Shown here: piece by piece, positions 6,612 to 12,410 of the stretch
How the letters are laid out: every line of letters begins with the position of its first letter
Numbering within the stretch: the first letter of the stretch is position 1
Assembly (NCBI GenBank): GCA_030637065.1
Contig: DAOVVQ010000090.1
Coordinates: 1-12,410, forward strand
DNA from: Planctomycetota bacterium
GTDB lineage: Bacteria > Planctomycetota > Phycisphaerae > Sedimentisphaerales > Anaerohalosphaeraceae
Direction: 5' to 3'
Length of the DNA: 12,410 bases
Notes under the pieces: model-generated
What the model saw: only the letters and a program-made list of their open reading frames with translations
Databases searched by the model: none
What the model was told of the DNA's origin: nothing
Made by a program: the position numbers and the translations under genes

Positions 6612-6681
6612 CTTCAATATCTTCAATTCCTTCATGGTGAATCTTTTTATTCCTACCATGAAGGAATTGAAGATCATGAAG
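6612..6681. repeat. Long inverted repeat with 27-bp arms built from 9-bp units
   Basis: The arms are 6612-6638 and 6655-6681, separated by 16 bases. Pairing is 25 of 27, with the inner 18 pairs perfect and two adjacent mismatches at 6617-6618/6675-6676. Each arm is three 9-bp units: left units all begin CTTCA, and right units all end in GAAG. The loop contains GAAT and ATTC flanking a T run, which could add a small inner hairpin. It may serve as a bidirectional terminator or RNA-stabilising structure for the two converging genes, or be a small dispersed repeat element. No coding capacity is evident. Confidence 0.85.
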
Positions 6682-6729
6682 AAATAACAAAGGCTTTTGA
6701 TACGAAGGATTGCCCGGCCTTTTGATTTG

Positions 6730-6756
6730 AATCTGTGAAATCCGCGTAATCAGTGA
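6730..6756. repeat. Three tandem degenerate 9-bp units beginning AATC
   Basis: Three adjacent 9-base units start at 6730, 6739 and 6748. Each begins AATC and the fifth to ninth bases vary around nGnGn (TGTGA, CGCGT, AGTGA). Together with the 9-bp units of the neighbouring hairpin they show that this gap is made of 9-bp-periodic DNA. No function can be read from them. Confidence 0.55.
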
Positions 6757-6780
6757 TTTATTTTATTTTTGTAATTGGAA

Positions 6781-6824
6781 TTTAGTATTTGTTTAGCATT
6801 TAGATGATAAGGTTCAGGATTTAG
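6781..6824. repeat. TTTAG-rich tract
   Basis: Four TTTAG pentamers lie at 6781, 6792, 6799 and 6820 in an AT-rich stretch between the AATC units and the MBL gene. Such TTTAG phrases recur in intergenic DNA of environmental bacteria as far as I recall. No promoter or gene is claimed here. Confidence 0.4.
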
Positions 6825-6830
6825 CAAAAC

Positions 6831-6854
6831 CAGGGCGAGCTTTAGCCCATGCTG
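6831..6854 (-). terminator. Candidate terminator of the MBL gene
   Basis: Reading on the minus strand, five bases after the MBL stop, CAG-cat-GGGC pairs with GCCC-TG across an eight-base loop and is followed by GTTTTGC. The stem is short (four strong pairs plus the outer CAG/CTG with a three-base bulge) and the T run has only four Ts, so efficiency is uncertain. Confidence 0.4.
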
Positions 6855-6858
6855 AAAA

Positions 6859-8277
6859 TTATTGCAGCAGGGCCTGGTCGCCGTATTTTGGCGCTGTTAT
6901 CTTCCAGCCGGTCTTTTCTTCGAGGTAGTCTCTGAACTGATGGGCGCTTTCCTTTTCGCCGTGGACGACGAACACCTCTTTCGGGGCCTTTTTCAGGTTC
7001 GAGAGCCACTGGTACAACTCATCCCTGTCGGCGTGGGCGGAGAATCCGTTTACCGTTACCACTTTGGCCTTTACCTTGTACTTTTGGCCTAAGATCCTGA
7101 CCTCCTCGGCTCCGTCTACGATCAGGCGGCCTAACGTTCCGAATGCCTGGTAGCCTACGAAGATCAGTGTGCTTTCGGGGCGGGATATGTTGTTTACGAG
7201 ATGGTGCTTGACGCGTCCGCCGGTACACATGCCCGAGCCGGCGATGATCATTGAGGTTCCGCGGGCTTCCTTAATGGCCTTGGATTCATTCGTTGTCCGG
7301 GCCATCTTGAGTTCGTCGAAGGCGAACGGCGATTCGTGATTGTTGAGAAGCTCGGTCATCTCACTGTCGAACAGCTCGGGGTGGTCCTTGAAGACCTCGG
7401 TGACGCGTATGGCCATCGGGCTGTCGAGGAAGACCTTCAGCGGGCCGATCTTGCCGTCGAGGATAAGATCGTTTAGATAGTAGAGTATCTCCTGGCTTCT
7501 TTCGATCGCGAAGCTCGGTACGACGATATTGCCGCCGGCTTTCTGAGCGGCGTTGATGGCCTCGGCGAATTTGATCCTGGCGTCTTCAACGCTTTTGTGG
7601 ACCCTGTCGCCGTAGGTCGATTCGATGAGAACGTAGTCGGCTTCTTCGAACACGGACGGGTCATCGATGATCGGCCTGTCGGACCTGCCTATGTCGCCGG
7701 AAAAGAGGACCGTTCGCTTTTCGCCGTCGATGGGGACCCTGACCTTTATCATCGAAGCTCCGAGGATGTGGCCTGCATCGTAGAAGGTCGCTTCGACGCC
7801 ATCGGCTATCACGACCGGCTCTTTGTAGCGGACCTTGGAAAAATGAGAGGCGCAGGCCTCGGCGTCCTTGACGGTATAGAGCGGGACGATCGGGCGGGGG
7901 GACTTTCTTTTTTCTCTTTTGTGCCGCTTCTTTTTGTACTTGGCATCCTCTTCCATTATGTGGCCGCAGTCGAGCATTACTATGCGTGCGATCTCGGCGG
8001 TTGCCTCGGTGCAGAAGACCTTGCCCTTGAAGCCCTCCAGCACGAGCTTGGGCAGGAGCCCGCAATGATCGAGATGGGCGTGGGTCAAGAGGACGGCATC
8101 AAGCTCAGCGGGGACGAAGACGAACTTATCCCAGTTTCGGTCCCGAAAATCGCGTTCCTGATACAGCCCGCAATCGACCAGTATCTTGACATTGCCAACT
8201 TCGAGCAGATGCCGCGAACCCGTAACATTCTCGGCGGCACCCAAAAAACTCAATTTCGCATTCGCAGCATTTTTCAT
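6859..8277 (-). CDS. MBL-fold beta-CASP RNA-processing metallohydrolase
   Basis: The 472-residue protein belongs to the YSH1/CPSF73-like MBL group (COG1236), probable zinc-dependent ribonucleases. The metal site is complete: HAHLDH at 66-71, H170 in DAGHILGA, D195 in FSGDIG and H415 in GFSAHADRDE. The inserted beta-CASP domain is shown by PSFAIERSQEIL (244-255), the motif B region SGMCTGGRVKHHL with H358/H359, and VVHGEK with H439. A lysine/arginine-rich stretch at residues 113-125 (KYKKKRHKREKRK in the block) lies in the variable insertion and may contact RNA. The ATG at 8277 has GGAG (8292-8289) 11 bases upstream; the frame extends 15 codons further but lacks similarity there. It starts 48 bp after mltA ends, so it probably shares its transcript. 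No signal peptide, hence cytosolic. Confidence 0.88.
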   Translation of the reverse strand: MKNAANAKLSFLGAAENVTGSRHLLEVGNVKILVDCGLYQERDFRDRNWDKFVFVPAELDAVLLTHAHLDHCGLLPKLVLEGFKGKVFCTEATAEIARIVMLDCGHIMEEDAKYKKKRHKREKRKSPRPIVPLYTVKDAEACASHFSKVRYKEPVVIADGVEATFYDAGHILGASMIKVRVPIDGEKRTVLFSGDIGRSDRPIIDDPSVFEEADYVLIESTYGDRVHKSVEDARIKFAEAINAAQKAGGNIVVPSFAIERSQEILYYLNDLILDGKIGPLKVFLDSPMAIRVTEVFKDHPELFDSEMTELLNNHESPFAFDELKMARTTNESKAIKEARGTSMIIAGSGMCTGGRVKHHLVNNISRPESTLIFVGYQAFGTLGRLIVDGAEEVRILGQKYKVKAKVVTVNGFSAHADRDELYQWLSNLKKAPKEVFVVHGEKESAHQFRDYLEEKTGWKITAPKYGDQALLQ

Positions 8278-8325
8278 CACGTTATTTTCTCCGGATTTAA
8301 GTTCAAAATATCCAAATCCCAAAGG

Positions 8326-9570
8326 TCACTTTTCCTGCGGGCCGGTATACCACTCGCCCAGTATATCGTCGGGTTCGTCGGACAGGTAGCGGTCTTTGAG
8401 GAACAGGTAAAAGAGCCTGCCCTCCTGATAGGTCTGTCCAGCCAATAGTCCGGCCTCGCTGCCCTGGCCCATATATACGTCGCATCGGCCCGGAGCACGG
8501 ATCGCACCGCCGGTATCCTGATCGAGGGCGAAACCGTGATACGTTCTGGTGTCGACATGACCGGCTATCGAGCGGGGTAATTCCGTCGCCATAAACGCCA
8601 GGCAGCCTCGCGGATAGATCGATTTGTCCGTCGCTATCGTTCGCATCGCGGTGACCGGCTCGTTTAAGCTGCCGTGCGGCGGCCCTTCGCCCAATTGAAA
8701 GAATACAAACCGGGGATTAAGGCCGGTGTAGTGGCGGACCTGGTCGGTGTTGCTCTTGAAGTAATTTATCATTGCAGTGAGGTTCATGTGCTCGACGGGC
8801 ATCTGTCCGTTCTTGATGAGCGTTTTTACGATGCTGCGGTACTCATGGCCGTTGGTTGCGGCGTAACCTGCGGTGATCAGCTTGCCGTCTGGCAGGCGGA
8901 CCTTTGCCGAGCCCTGGACGTGGGCGATATAGACCTCGAAGGGGTCGGCAAGCCACAACAGCTCCGTGCCCGCCAGCATCCCGGAAGCTTCTAATTGAGC
9001 GCGGGCCGGATAGGGTTCGAGTGCTCCGCCGGCGGTTCGTCTACCTAAGACCTTTCCGTCATCGGTCTTGACCAAGTCTTTGGGCTGGCTGTAGAGGGGG
9101 TATTGAAATTGTGCGGTTTGCTTGAGGGAGCCGTCGAATATCGGCGTGAAATAGCCGGTAAACAGCACCGTCCCCTTATTGTCACAGCCGACGGACATGT
9201 AGACGTCGAACTTCTGTGCTATCACAGCCTCCAATTTTCTGCCCCTCAGACCGGATTCGAGCAGCTCGTTGAAGGCTTGCAGGCTCGAAACGGCATGGTC
9301 ATGGGTAATGTGGCCGTAGGGATAGAACCTGCGGCTTGAGGGCTTGCCGAGATAATTCAGACTCCGGGCGATAGCCTCTTTCACGTCCGTCAGGTCATAA
9401 CAGGCGAAGGTGAAATCCATGCCTTCGTAGGGATACGGGACCTTCCGCAGGGCAAGCTCGCCGGGTGGCAGGGGTTTGTCGTACCGGACCTCCTCACGCT
9501 GGGGCTTTTGACAACCGCCAATAACGACGGCTATGGCGACAAGGACCCAGGCAAACACTTTGACTTTCAT
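8326..9570 (-). CDS. mltA: Membrane-bound lytic murein transglycosylase A (lipoprotein)
   Basis: A 414-residue MltA homologue that would cleave peptidoglycan between MurNAc and GlcNAc with formation of 1,6-anhydroMurNAc, in wall turnover. The first 20 residues form a lipoprotein signal with a basic start, a hydrophobic core (FAWVLVAIAVVI) and lipobox IGGC, giving lipidation at C20. The MltA domain is seen as LFTGYFTPIFDGS (136-148) and AHVQGSAKVRLPDG (216-229). The C-terminal 3D domain carries RGCLAFMATELP (331-342) and HVDTRTYHGFALDQDTGGAIR (348-368), with aspartates 350, 360 and 362, then GRCDVYMGQG with D374; one of these is expected to be the catalytic acid. Start support: GGAG six bases before the ATG. 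It is 89 bp after hisF and 48 bp before the MBL gene, all on the minus strand. Its presence shows the host has peptidoglycan. Confidence 0.9.
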   Translation of the reverse strand: MKVKVFAWVLVAIAVVIGGCQKPQREEVRYDKPLPPGELALRKVPYPYEGMDFTFACYDLTDVKEAIARSLNYLGKPSSRRFYPYGHITHDHAVSSLQAFNELLESGLRGRKLEAVIAQKFDVYMSVGCDNKGTVLFTGYFTPIFDGSLKQTAQFQYPLYSQPKDLVKTDDGKVLGRRTAGGALEPYPARAQLEASGMLAGTELLWLADPFEVYIAHVQGSAKVRLPDGKLITAGYAATNGHEYRSIVKTLIKNGQMPVEHMNLTAMINYFKSNTDQVRHYTGLNPRFVFFQLGEGPPHGSLNEPVTAMRTIATDKSIYPRGCLAFMATELPRSIAGHVDTRTYHGFALDQDTGGAIRAPGRCDVYMGQGSEAGLLAGQTYQEGRLFYLFLKDRYLSDEPDDILGEWYTGPQEK

Positions 9571-9627
9571 TAAGCACTCCGAAACTTACATAAAGACGAT
9601 AATTAAGACGATAGAAATAGCCCGGTC

Positions 9628-9661
9628 GACCGCCCCGAACTTTTTGGCTCCGGGCCCGGTC
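9628..9661 (-). terminator. GC-rich hairpin directly after hisF
   Basis: On the minus strand GACCG at the hisF stop pairs with CGGTC 24 bases later, and inner GCCC/GGGG pairs can extend the stem around a loop with an A5 run. No T tract follows (the next bases are GACCGGGCTATTTC), so it is a poor intrinsic terminator. It could damp read-through into mltA or protect the hisF transcript end. Confidence 0.35.
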
Positions 9662-10436
9662 AGATCCTTACCGGTACGCCTCGGCCCTGGAGATAGTCCT
9701 TCATCTGCTGGATCGTAAACTCGCCGGAATGGGCCATTGACGCTACCAGTACGGAATCTGCACCGCCGTCGACGATGCCTTCGTAGAGGTGTTCGAGCTT
9801 GCCGGCGCCCCCGGATGCGATGACGGGTATTTCGACTGCCTGGCTGATGGCCTTCGTAAAGGCGATATCGTAGCCTGCCTGGGTGCCGTCGGTTTCCATG
9901 CTCGTGGGGACAATGCTGCCGGCGCCGAGTTCGGCGACCTTTTGCGCCCACTCGACGGCGTCGAGGCCGCTGCCCTTTGTGCCGCCGGAGATGACAACCT
10001 CATAGCCGGAAGGCATCTGGTCCGATCTGCGGGCGTCGATGGCGACGACAATATTGCCCCTGCCGAACTGTTTGGCTGCTTCTTTGACAAAGTCGGGATT
10101 TGACACCGCTGCGGTGCCGATAGAGACCTTCGAGACGCTGACGTCCAGCAGGGCCTCGATGTCATTGCAACTGCTGATCCCGCCGCCGACGGTCAGAGGG
10201 ACTTTGATAGCCTTGACGGTTCGCTTGACGGCGTCGATGAGGGTCTTTCGCTTCTCGACCGTCGCGGTAATATCCAGCAGCATCAGCTTGTCGGCCCCAG
10301 CCTCGCTGTAGGCGGCACCGTTCTCGGCTGGGTCGCCAATGTCCTCGAGTTCAGTGAACTTTACTCCCCGGACCAGCCGACCGTCCTTAACGTCAAGACA
10401 CGGTATTATTCGCCGAAAATCCAATTGATGTTCCAT
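9660..10436 (-). CDS. hisF: Imidazole glycerol phosphate synthase cyclase subunit HisF
   Basis: HisF is the cyclase half of the HisF-HisH synthase, which uses ammonia from the HisH glutaminase to convert PRFAR into imidazole glycerol phosphate and AICAR in histidine synthesis. The 258-residue barrel carries both catalytic aspartates: D15 in IPCLDVKDGR and D134 in VAIDARR, equivalent to D11 and D130 of the Thermotoga enzyme. Phosphate loops TVGGGI (82-87) and VIASGGAG (205-212) are intact. The usual TSxDxDGT block reads TSMETDGT (178-185), with Glu for the first Asp. ATG 10436 is preferred, with AGGG about seven bases upstream; the frame extends 15 codons further without similarity. No hisH, hisA or other his gene is next to it, so it is genetically separate from its partner here. 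A strong promoter lies about 105 bases upstream. Confidence 0.95.
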   Translation of the reverse strand: MEHQLDFRRIIPCLDVKDGRLVRGVKFTELEDIGDPAENGAAYSEAGADKLMLLDITATVEKRKTLIDAVKRTVKAIKVPLTVGGGISSCNDIEALLDVSVSKVSIGTAAVSNPDFVKEAAKQFGRGNIVVAIDARRSDQMPSGYEVVISGGTKGSGLDAVEWAQKVAELGAGSIVPTSMETDGTQAGYDIAFTKAISQAVEIPVIASGGAGKLEHLYEGIVDGGADSVLVASMAHSGEFTIQQMKDYLQGRGVPVRI

Positions 10437-10540
10437 GTTCAATCCCTGCAAATCAGTCCAAAATCGTCGCTTCCATGCCAAAAATCAGCAAAAACGCCCA
10501 AATAACCACACATAACCGGCGCCCGTAACCATATATCGGT

Positions 10541-10569
10541 ATTATGCCTGCAAATCGACACTCTGTCAA
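10541..10569 (-). promoter_or_regulatory. Sigma-70-type promoter upstream of hisF
   Basis: On the minus strand a perfect TTGACA -35 box (10569-10564) is followed after exactly 17 bases by CATAAT (10546-10541), five of six matches to the -10 consensus. Transcription would start near 10533, giving a leader of about 97 bases before the hisF ATG. This is the best promoter in the window and could drive hisF, mltA and the MBL gene together. Confidence 0.7.
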
Positions 10570-10664
10570 CCCTCTCAGGAAGGCGGAAGGATTGCCATCT
10601 GCGCCGAGTGGGCTGTGGAAACTACGTATTTTTGGAAATTCGACTATAATCTTTAACTTTTCCC

Positions 10665-10692
10665 TTGAATAATGCCGCCATACTGTTAGAAT
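10665..10692 (+). promoter_or_regulatory. Candidate sigma-70 promoter for the AT-rich secreted-protein gene
   Basis: TTGAAT (10665-10670) and TAGAAT (10687-10692) are separated by 16 bases. They match the -35 and -10 consensus at four and five of six positions. Start of transcription near 10700 would give a leader of about 150 bases. A TATAAT at 10645-10650 is an alternative -10 box but lacks a good -35 partner. Confidence 0.4.
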
Positions 10693-10713
10693 AGTGTCAG
10701 AAACAGCCGGATC

Positions 10714-10750
10714 AGGCAGGAAAACCGCCTAAGAAAAGGAAACTCTTGGC
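10714..10750 (+). promoter_or_regulatory. Overlapping alternative hairpins in the leader
   Basis: Hairpin A pairs AGGC(a)GG at 10714-10720 with CCGCCT at 10725-10730 around AAAA. Hairpin B pairs GCC(t)AAGA at 10727-10734 with TCTTGGC at 10744-10750 around nine bases. Both need GCC at 10727-10729, so they exclude each other. TCAGGCAG occurs twice, at 10712-10719 and 10754-10761, giving GCCT a second possible partner. The pattern looks like a small conformational switch, but I match it to no known riboswitch class. Confidence 0.35.
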
Positions 10751-10838
10751 AATTCAGGCAGATTGTTATAGGATTATCGGTATCATACGGAGAAAAATAT
10801 GCTTTTTAACTGTGTAAATGGGAAATCCCAGTTAATAT

Positions 10839-10845
10839 AGGAGGT
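10839..10845 (+). promoter_or_regulatory. Near-perfect ribosome-binding site
   Basis: AGGAGGT lies six bases before the ATG at 10852. It is the strongest Shine-Dalgarno sequence in the window and fixes the start of the secreted protein. Confidence 0.85.
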
Positions 10846-10851
10846 AGGAAA

Positions 10852-12321
10852 ATGTATAATCGCAAATCAATTATAGGGTATATAATAGTATATTTGCTTC
10901 TGCTTGTGTCTTTCTTTGTATGCAATGCCAAAGTTTTTGCAGGAACACTTAACGACTATAATGCCTATAATGTGAGTATTCCAGACAATGGCGGGTCTGT
11001 AAACAGTGATTTGTTATTGTCAGGTGCACCAAGTAATGCAACAATAACAAAAGTTAAAGTGTATTACGAAATTAGACACACCTACCCGTGGGATTTGGAT
11101 ATTTGGCTTACAACTTATTACGGTGGATCTTGGCATGATTACTTTTTATATCACCAAGGTGATTTAGGAAGTGTAGACGATATAGTTGAAACAAGAGACA
11201 ATATACATGCTTGGGATGGAGCTTCACCTAATCAAACTTGGTATCTTGTAGTTCGAGACAGAGCTAGTGGGGATATTGGTTATATAGATTTTTTTGAACT
11301 TTGGGTAGAATACGAATCTAACTCTTCTCCCTATACTCCAACCAATGCTGATCCTTATAATGGCAAAACAGATGTTTCGATTAATGCTAATTTAGACTGG
11401 ACATGTTCGGACCCTGATGGAGACACCGTTTATTACACTGTATACTTCGAGAAGAACGACTCTTCTCCAGATCCTACTATTAAAAATAATTCCACTGGTT
11501 CATCAGCTAATCCTGGAACATTAGACTATGATTCTCATTATTATTGGCAAGTAGAGGCCGATGATCACAAAGGAGGTGTCACTTGGGGGCCTTTATGGGA
11601 TTTCTATACAGAGTCAAATCCAAATGGAAATCTGAATGTTCAGGTAAATAGCTGGCCTGGCGGAGTTGGCAGAGTCGTTTTGTATCGAGGAGGAAGTAGC
11701 TGGCAGTCCTCAATTGGATCAAACGGAATTGCACAATTTACCAATAAAGCAGCGGCTAGTGACTATTGGTACGAAGTCTATTATGATGGCGCAAGAGGTG
11801 AAGAATATTGGGGCGACAAGACTAATGTATCAATACCTTCGGGGGGTACTGCTACAAATTCGTTTTCCCGTTTTTATCCTTATGCAGAGTCCTTTATCTT
11901 AAAAAACCACACAACAGGCCAGTTAATAAATCCTGGTGACAGTATTGAACTTGGTACTACTGTAAGAGCTGAAGTAACCGTTTATAATGGCTTGTCAGGA
12001 CAAGCAATGGATTGCTATGTTCAGACAATTTTTGATCGTAGTCAAACATCTCCATACGATGGACAGCCAATAAGTTCAACCCTTTCCGTTCCTGCTTCTG
12101 ACAGAAGAACGTTTACTACAACTTACACACCTACTATTGATGGTTCATATTATAAAACTCTTAAAGTTATTTCACAACTTGGCACAGGCCCTTATTTGAC
12201 GGATGGATGGGCTTTTAATCAGGCTTTTGCGGTTAACCCTCTCCCTGAAAATGGCCAAGTTATTGACGTTTCATTTGACAATACATCTGTAATAAAAGAC
12301 CAGATAAATGGATTCATTTGA
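10852..12321 (+). CDS. Secreted multidomain protein (P-domain-like, FN3-like, CARDB-like), C-terminus probably frameshifted
   Basis: The frame encodes 489 residues starting with a signal peptide (basic MYNRKS, hydrophobic core IIVYLLLLVSFFVC, cleavage probably after KVFA at residue 30). Residues about 31-153 resemble a proprotein-convertase P domain (DLDIWLTT, WYLVVRDRASGDIGYIDFFELWV). Residues about 158-256 look like an FN3-type module (LDWTCSDPDGDTVYYTVYF, YYWQVEADD, WGPLWDFYT). About 259-345 may be a carboxypeptidase-regulatory-like fold, and 346-465 a CARDB-like Ig module. No catalytic domain is visible in this part; P and FN3 modules usually flank an enzyme or adhesive region further on. 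Composition is clearly more AT-rich and its codons more often end in A or T than in neighbouring genes, suggesting acquisition from elsewhere. The TGA at 12319 is probably not the natural end, as a frame one base back continues to the window edge. Confidence 0.75.
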   Translation: MYNRKSIIGYIIVYLLLLVSFFVCNAKVFAGTLNDYNAYNVSIPDNGGSVNSDLLLSGAPSNATITKVKVYYEIRHTYPWDLDIWLTTYYGGSWHDYFLYHQGDLGSVDDIVETRDNIHAWDGASPNQTWYLVVRDRASGDIGYIDFFELWVEYESNSSPYTPTNADPYNGKTDVSINANLDWTCSDPDGDTVYYTVYFEKNDSSPDPTIKNNSTGSSANPGTLDYDSHYYWQVEADDHKGGVTWGPLWDFYTESNPNGNLNVQVNSWPGGVGRVVLYRGGSSWQSSIGSNGIAQFTNKAAASDYWYEVYYDGARGEEYWGDKTNVSIPSGGTATNSFSRFYPYAESFILKNHTTGQLINPGDSIELGTTVRAEVTVYNGLSGQAMDCYVQTIFDRSQTSPYDGQPISSTLSVPASDRRTFTTTYTPTIDGSYYKTLKVISQLGTGPYLTDGWAFNQAFAVNPLPENGQVIDVSFDNTSVIKDQINGFI

Positions 12322-12410
12322 CTGGTTTTGAGGAAGGAGTAAAATATTCGGGAAGAATGTTTAATGGCCTCTATGAAATATCTCCGAATTGGGGAAGTGA
12401 TACTCCCACA
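12279..12410 (+). pseudogene. Out-of-frame continuation of the secreted-protein gene, running off the window
   Basis: The frame one base back from the upstream gene is open from 12279 to the last base and reads, after the likely junction, HLTGFEEGVKYSGRMFNGLYE then ISPNWGSDTPT. This looks like real extracellular protein sequence. Adding one T to the T run at 12316-12319 would join the frames as GFILTGFEEG. The cause could be a natural single-base deletion, phase variation, or a sequence or assembly error. The 3' end lies outside the window. Confidence 0.55.

Larger units (their letters stand above)
10437..10851. other. Divergent intergenic region between hisF and the secreted-protein gene
   Basis: The 415-base gap holds the hisF promoter on the minus strand and, facing right, candidate promoters and a structured leader for the gene at 10852. 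Base composition shifts from GC-rich to AT-rich across it. I see no small gene. Confidence 0.6.

Noticed and set aside
6417..6677. 86-codon minus-strand frame across the phosphorylase end and the hairpin
   Set aside because: Its N-terminal part is translation of the 9-bp-unit hairpin and the remainder is antisense to the phosphorylase gene; no ribosome-binding site.
7597..8448. 283-codon plus-strand frame opposite the MBL and mltA genes
   Set aside because: It is the antisense of well-supported genes with complete catalytic motifs; GC-rich codon structure easily leaves the opposite frame open.
10535..10787. TATCGGTAT repeated near 10535 and 10777 as a shared operator
   Set aside because: Too short, with differing flanks; expected by chance in AT-rich intergenic DNA.
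10700..10800. Cyclic-di-GMP (GEMM) riboswitch in the leader of the secreted-protein gene
   Set aside because: The conserved core segments of that class are not present; only generic hairpins are seen.

Overview
The window holds ten complete protein genes, one reading frame that runs off the right end after an apparent frameshift, a 25-codon gene fragment and several DNA or RNA structures. I see no tRNA, rRNA, CRISPR array, transposase or phage gene. The gene content (a three-zinc-ribbon membrane protein with a DUF5684-like tail, a GH130 mannoside phosphorylase, a beta-CASP RNA-processing MBL protein, a stand-alone hisF, a lipoprotein MltA and large secreted P-domain/FN3 proteins) looks most like a Planctomycetota genome, perhaps of the Phycisphaerae/Sedimentisphaerales type. 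That placement is inferred from protein style only.

Region 1 (about 194-3778, + strand) is a surface-glycan cassette. It has a GT11 fucosyltransferase, an FkbM-type methyltransferase, a second methyltransferase-like protein, a short unrecognised protein and a type-11 methyltransferase. The first three are closely spaced and read like an operon that builds and methylates a cell-surface or secreted polysaccharide. Region 2 (3987-6570, + strand) has the zinc-ribbon membrane protein and the GH130 phosphorylase. The boundary between these regions is rearranged: the ribosome-binding site and first codons of the zinc-ribbon gene occur twice, 1494 bp apart, and the left copy is fused to the end of the second methyltransferase gene.

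Region 3 (6571-6858) is the gap between converging genes. It is packed with a 16-bp palindrome, a 27-bp-arm hairpin whose arms are each three 9-bp units, three tandem 9-bp AATC units, a TTTAG-rich tract and a terminator-like hairpin.

Region 4 (6859-10436, - strand) reads hisF, then mltA, then the beta-CASP MBL gene. A near-consensus sigma-70 promoter lies upstream of hisF, so one transcript could cover all three. Region 5 (10437-12410) is a divergent intergenic stretch followed by a visibly more AT-rich secreted multidomain protein. Its frame breaks at 12321 but an overlapping frame stays open to the end of the window. Its leader has mutually exclusive hairpins.

The best candidates for a closer look are the duplicated gene start at 2467-2528/3961-4022, the 9-bp-unit hairpin in the convergent gap, the switch-like leader of the AT-rich gene, and the frameshift near 12319.
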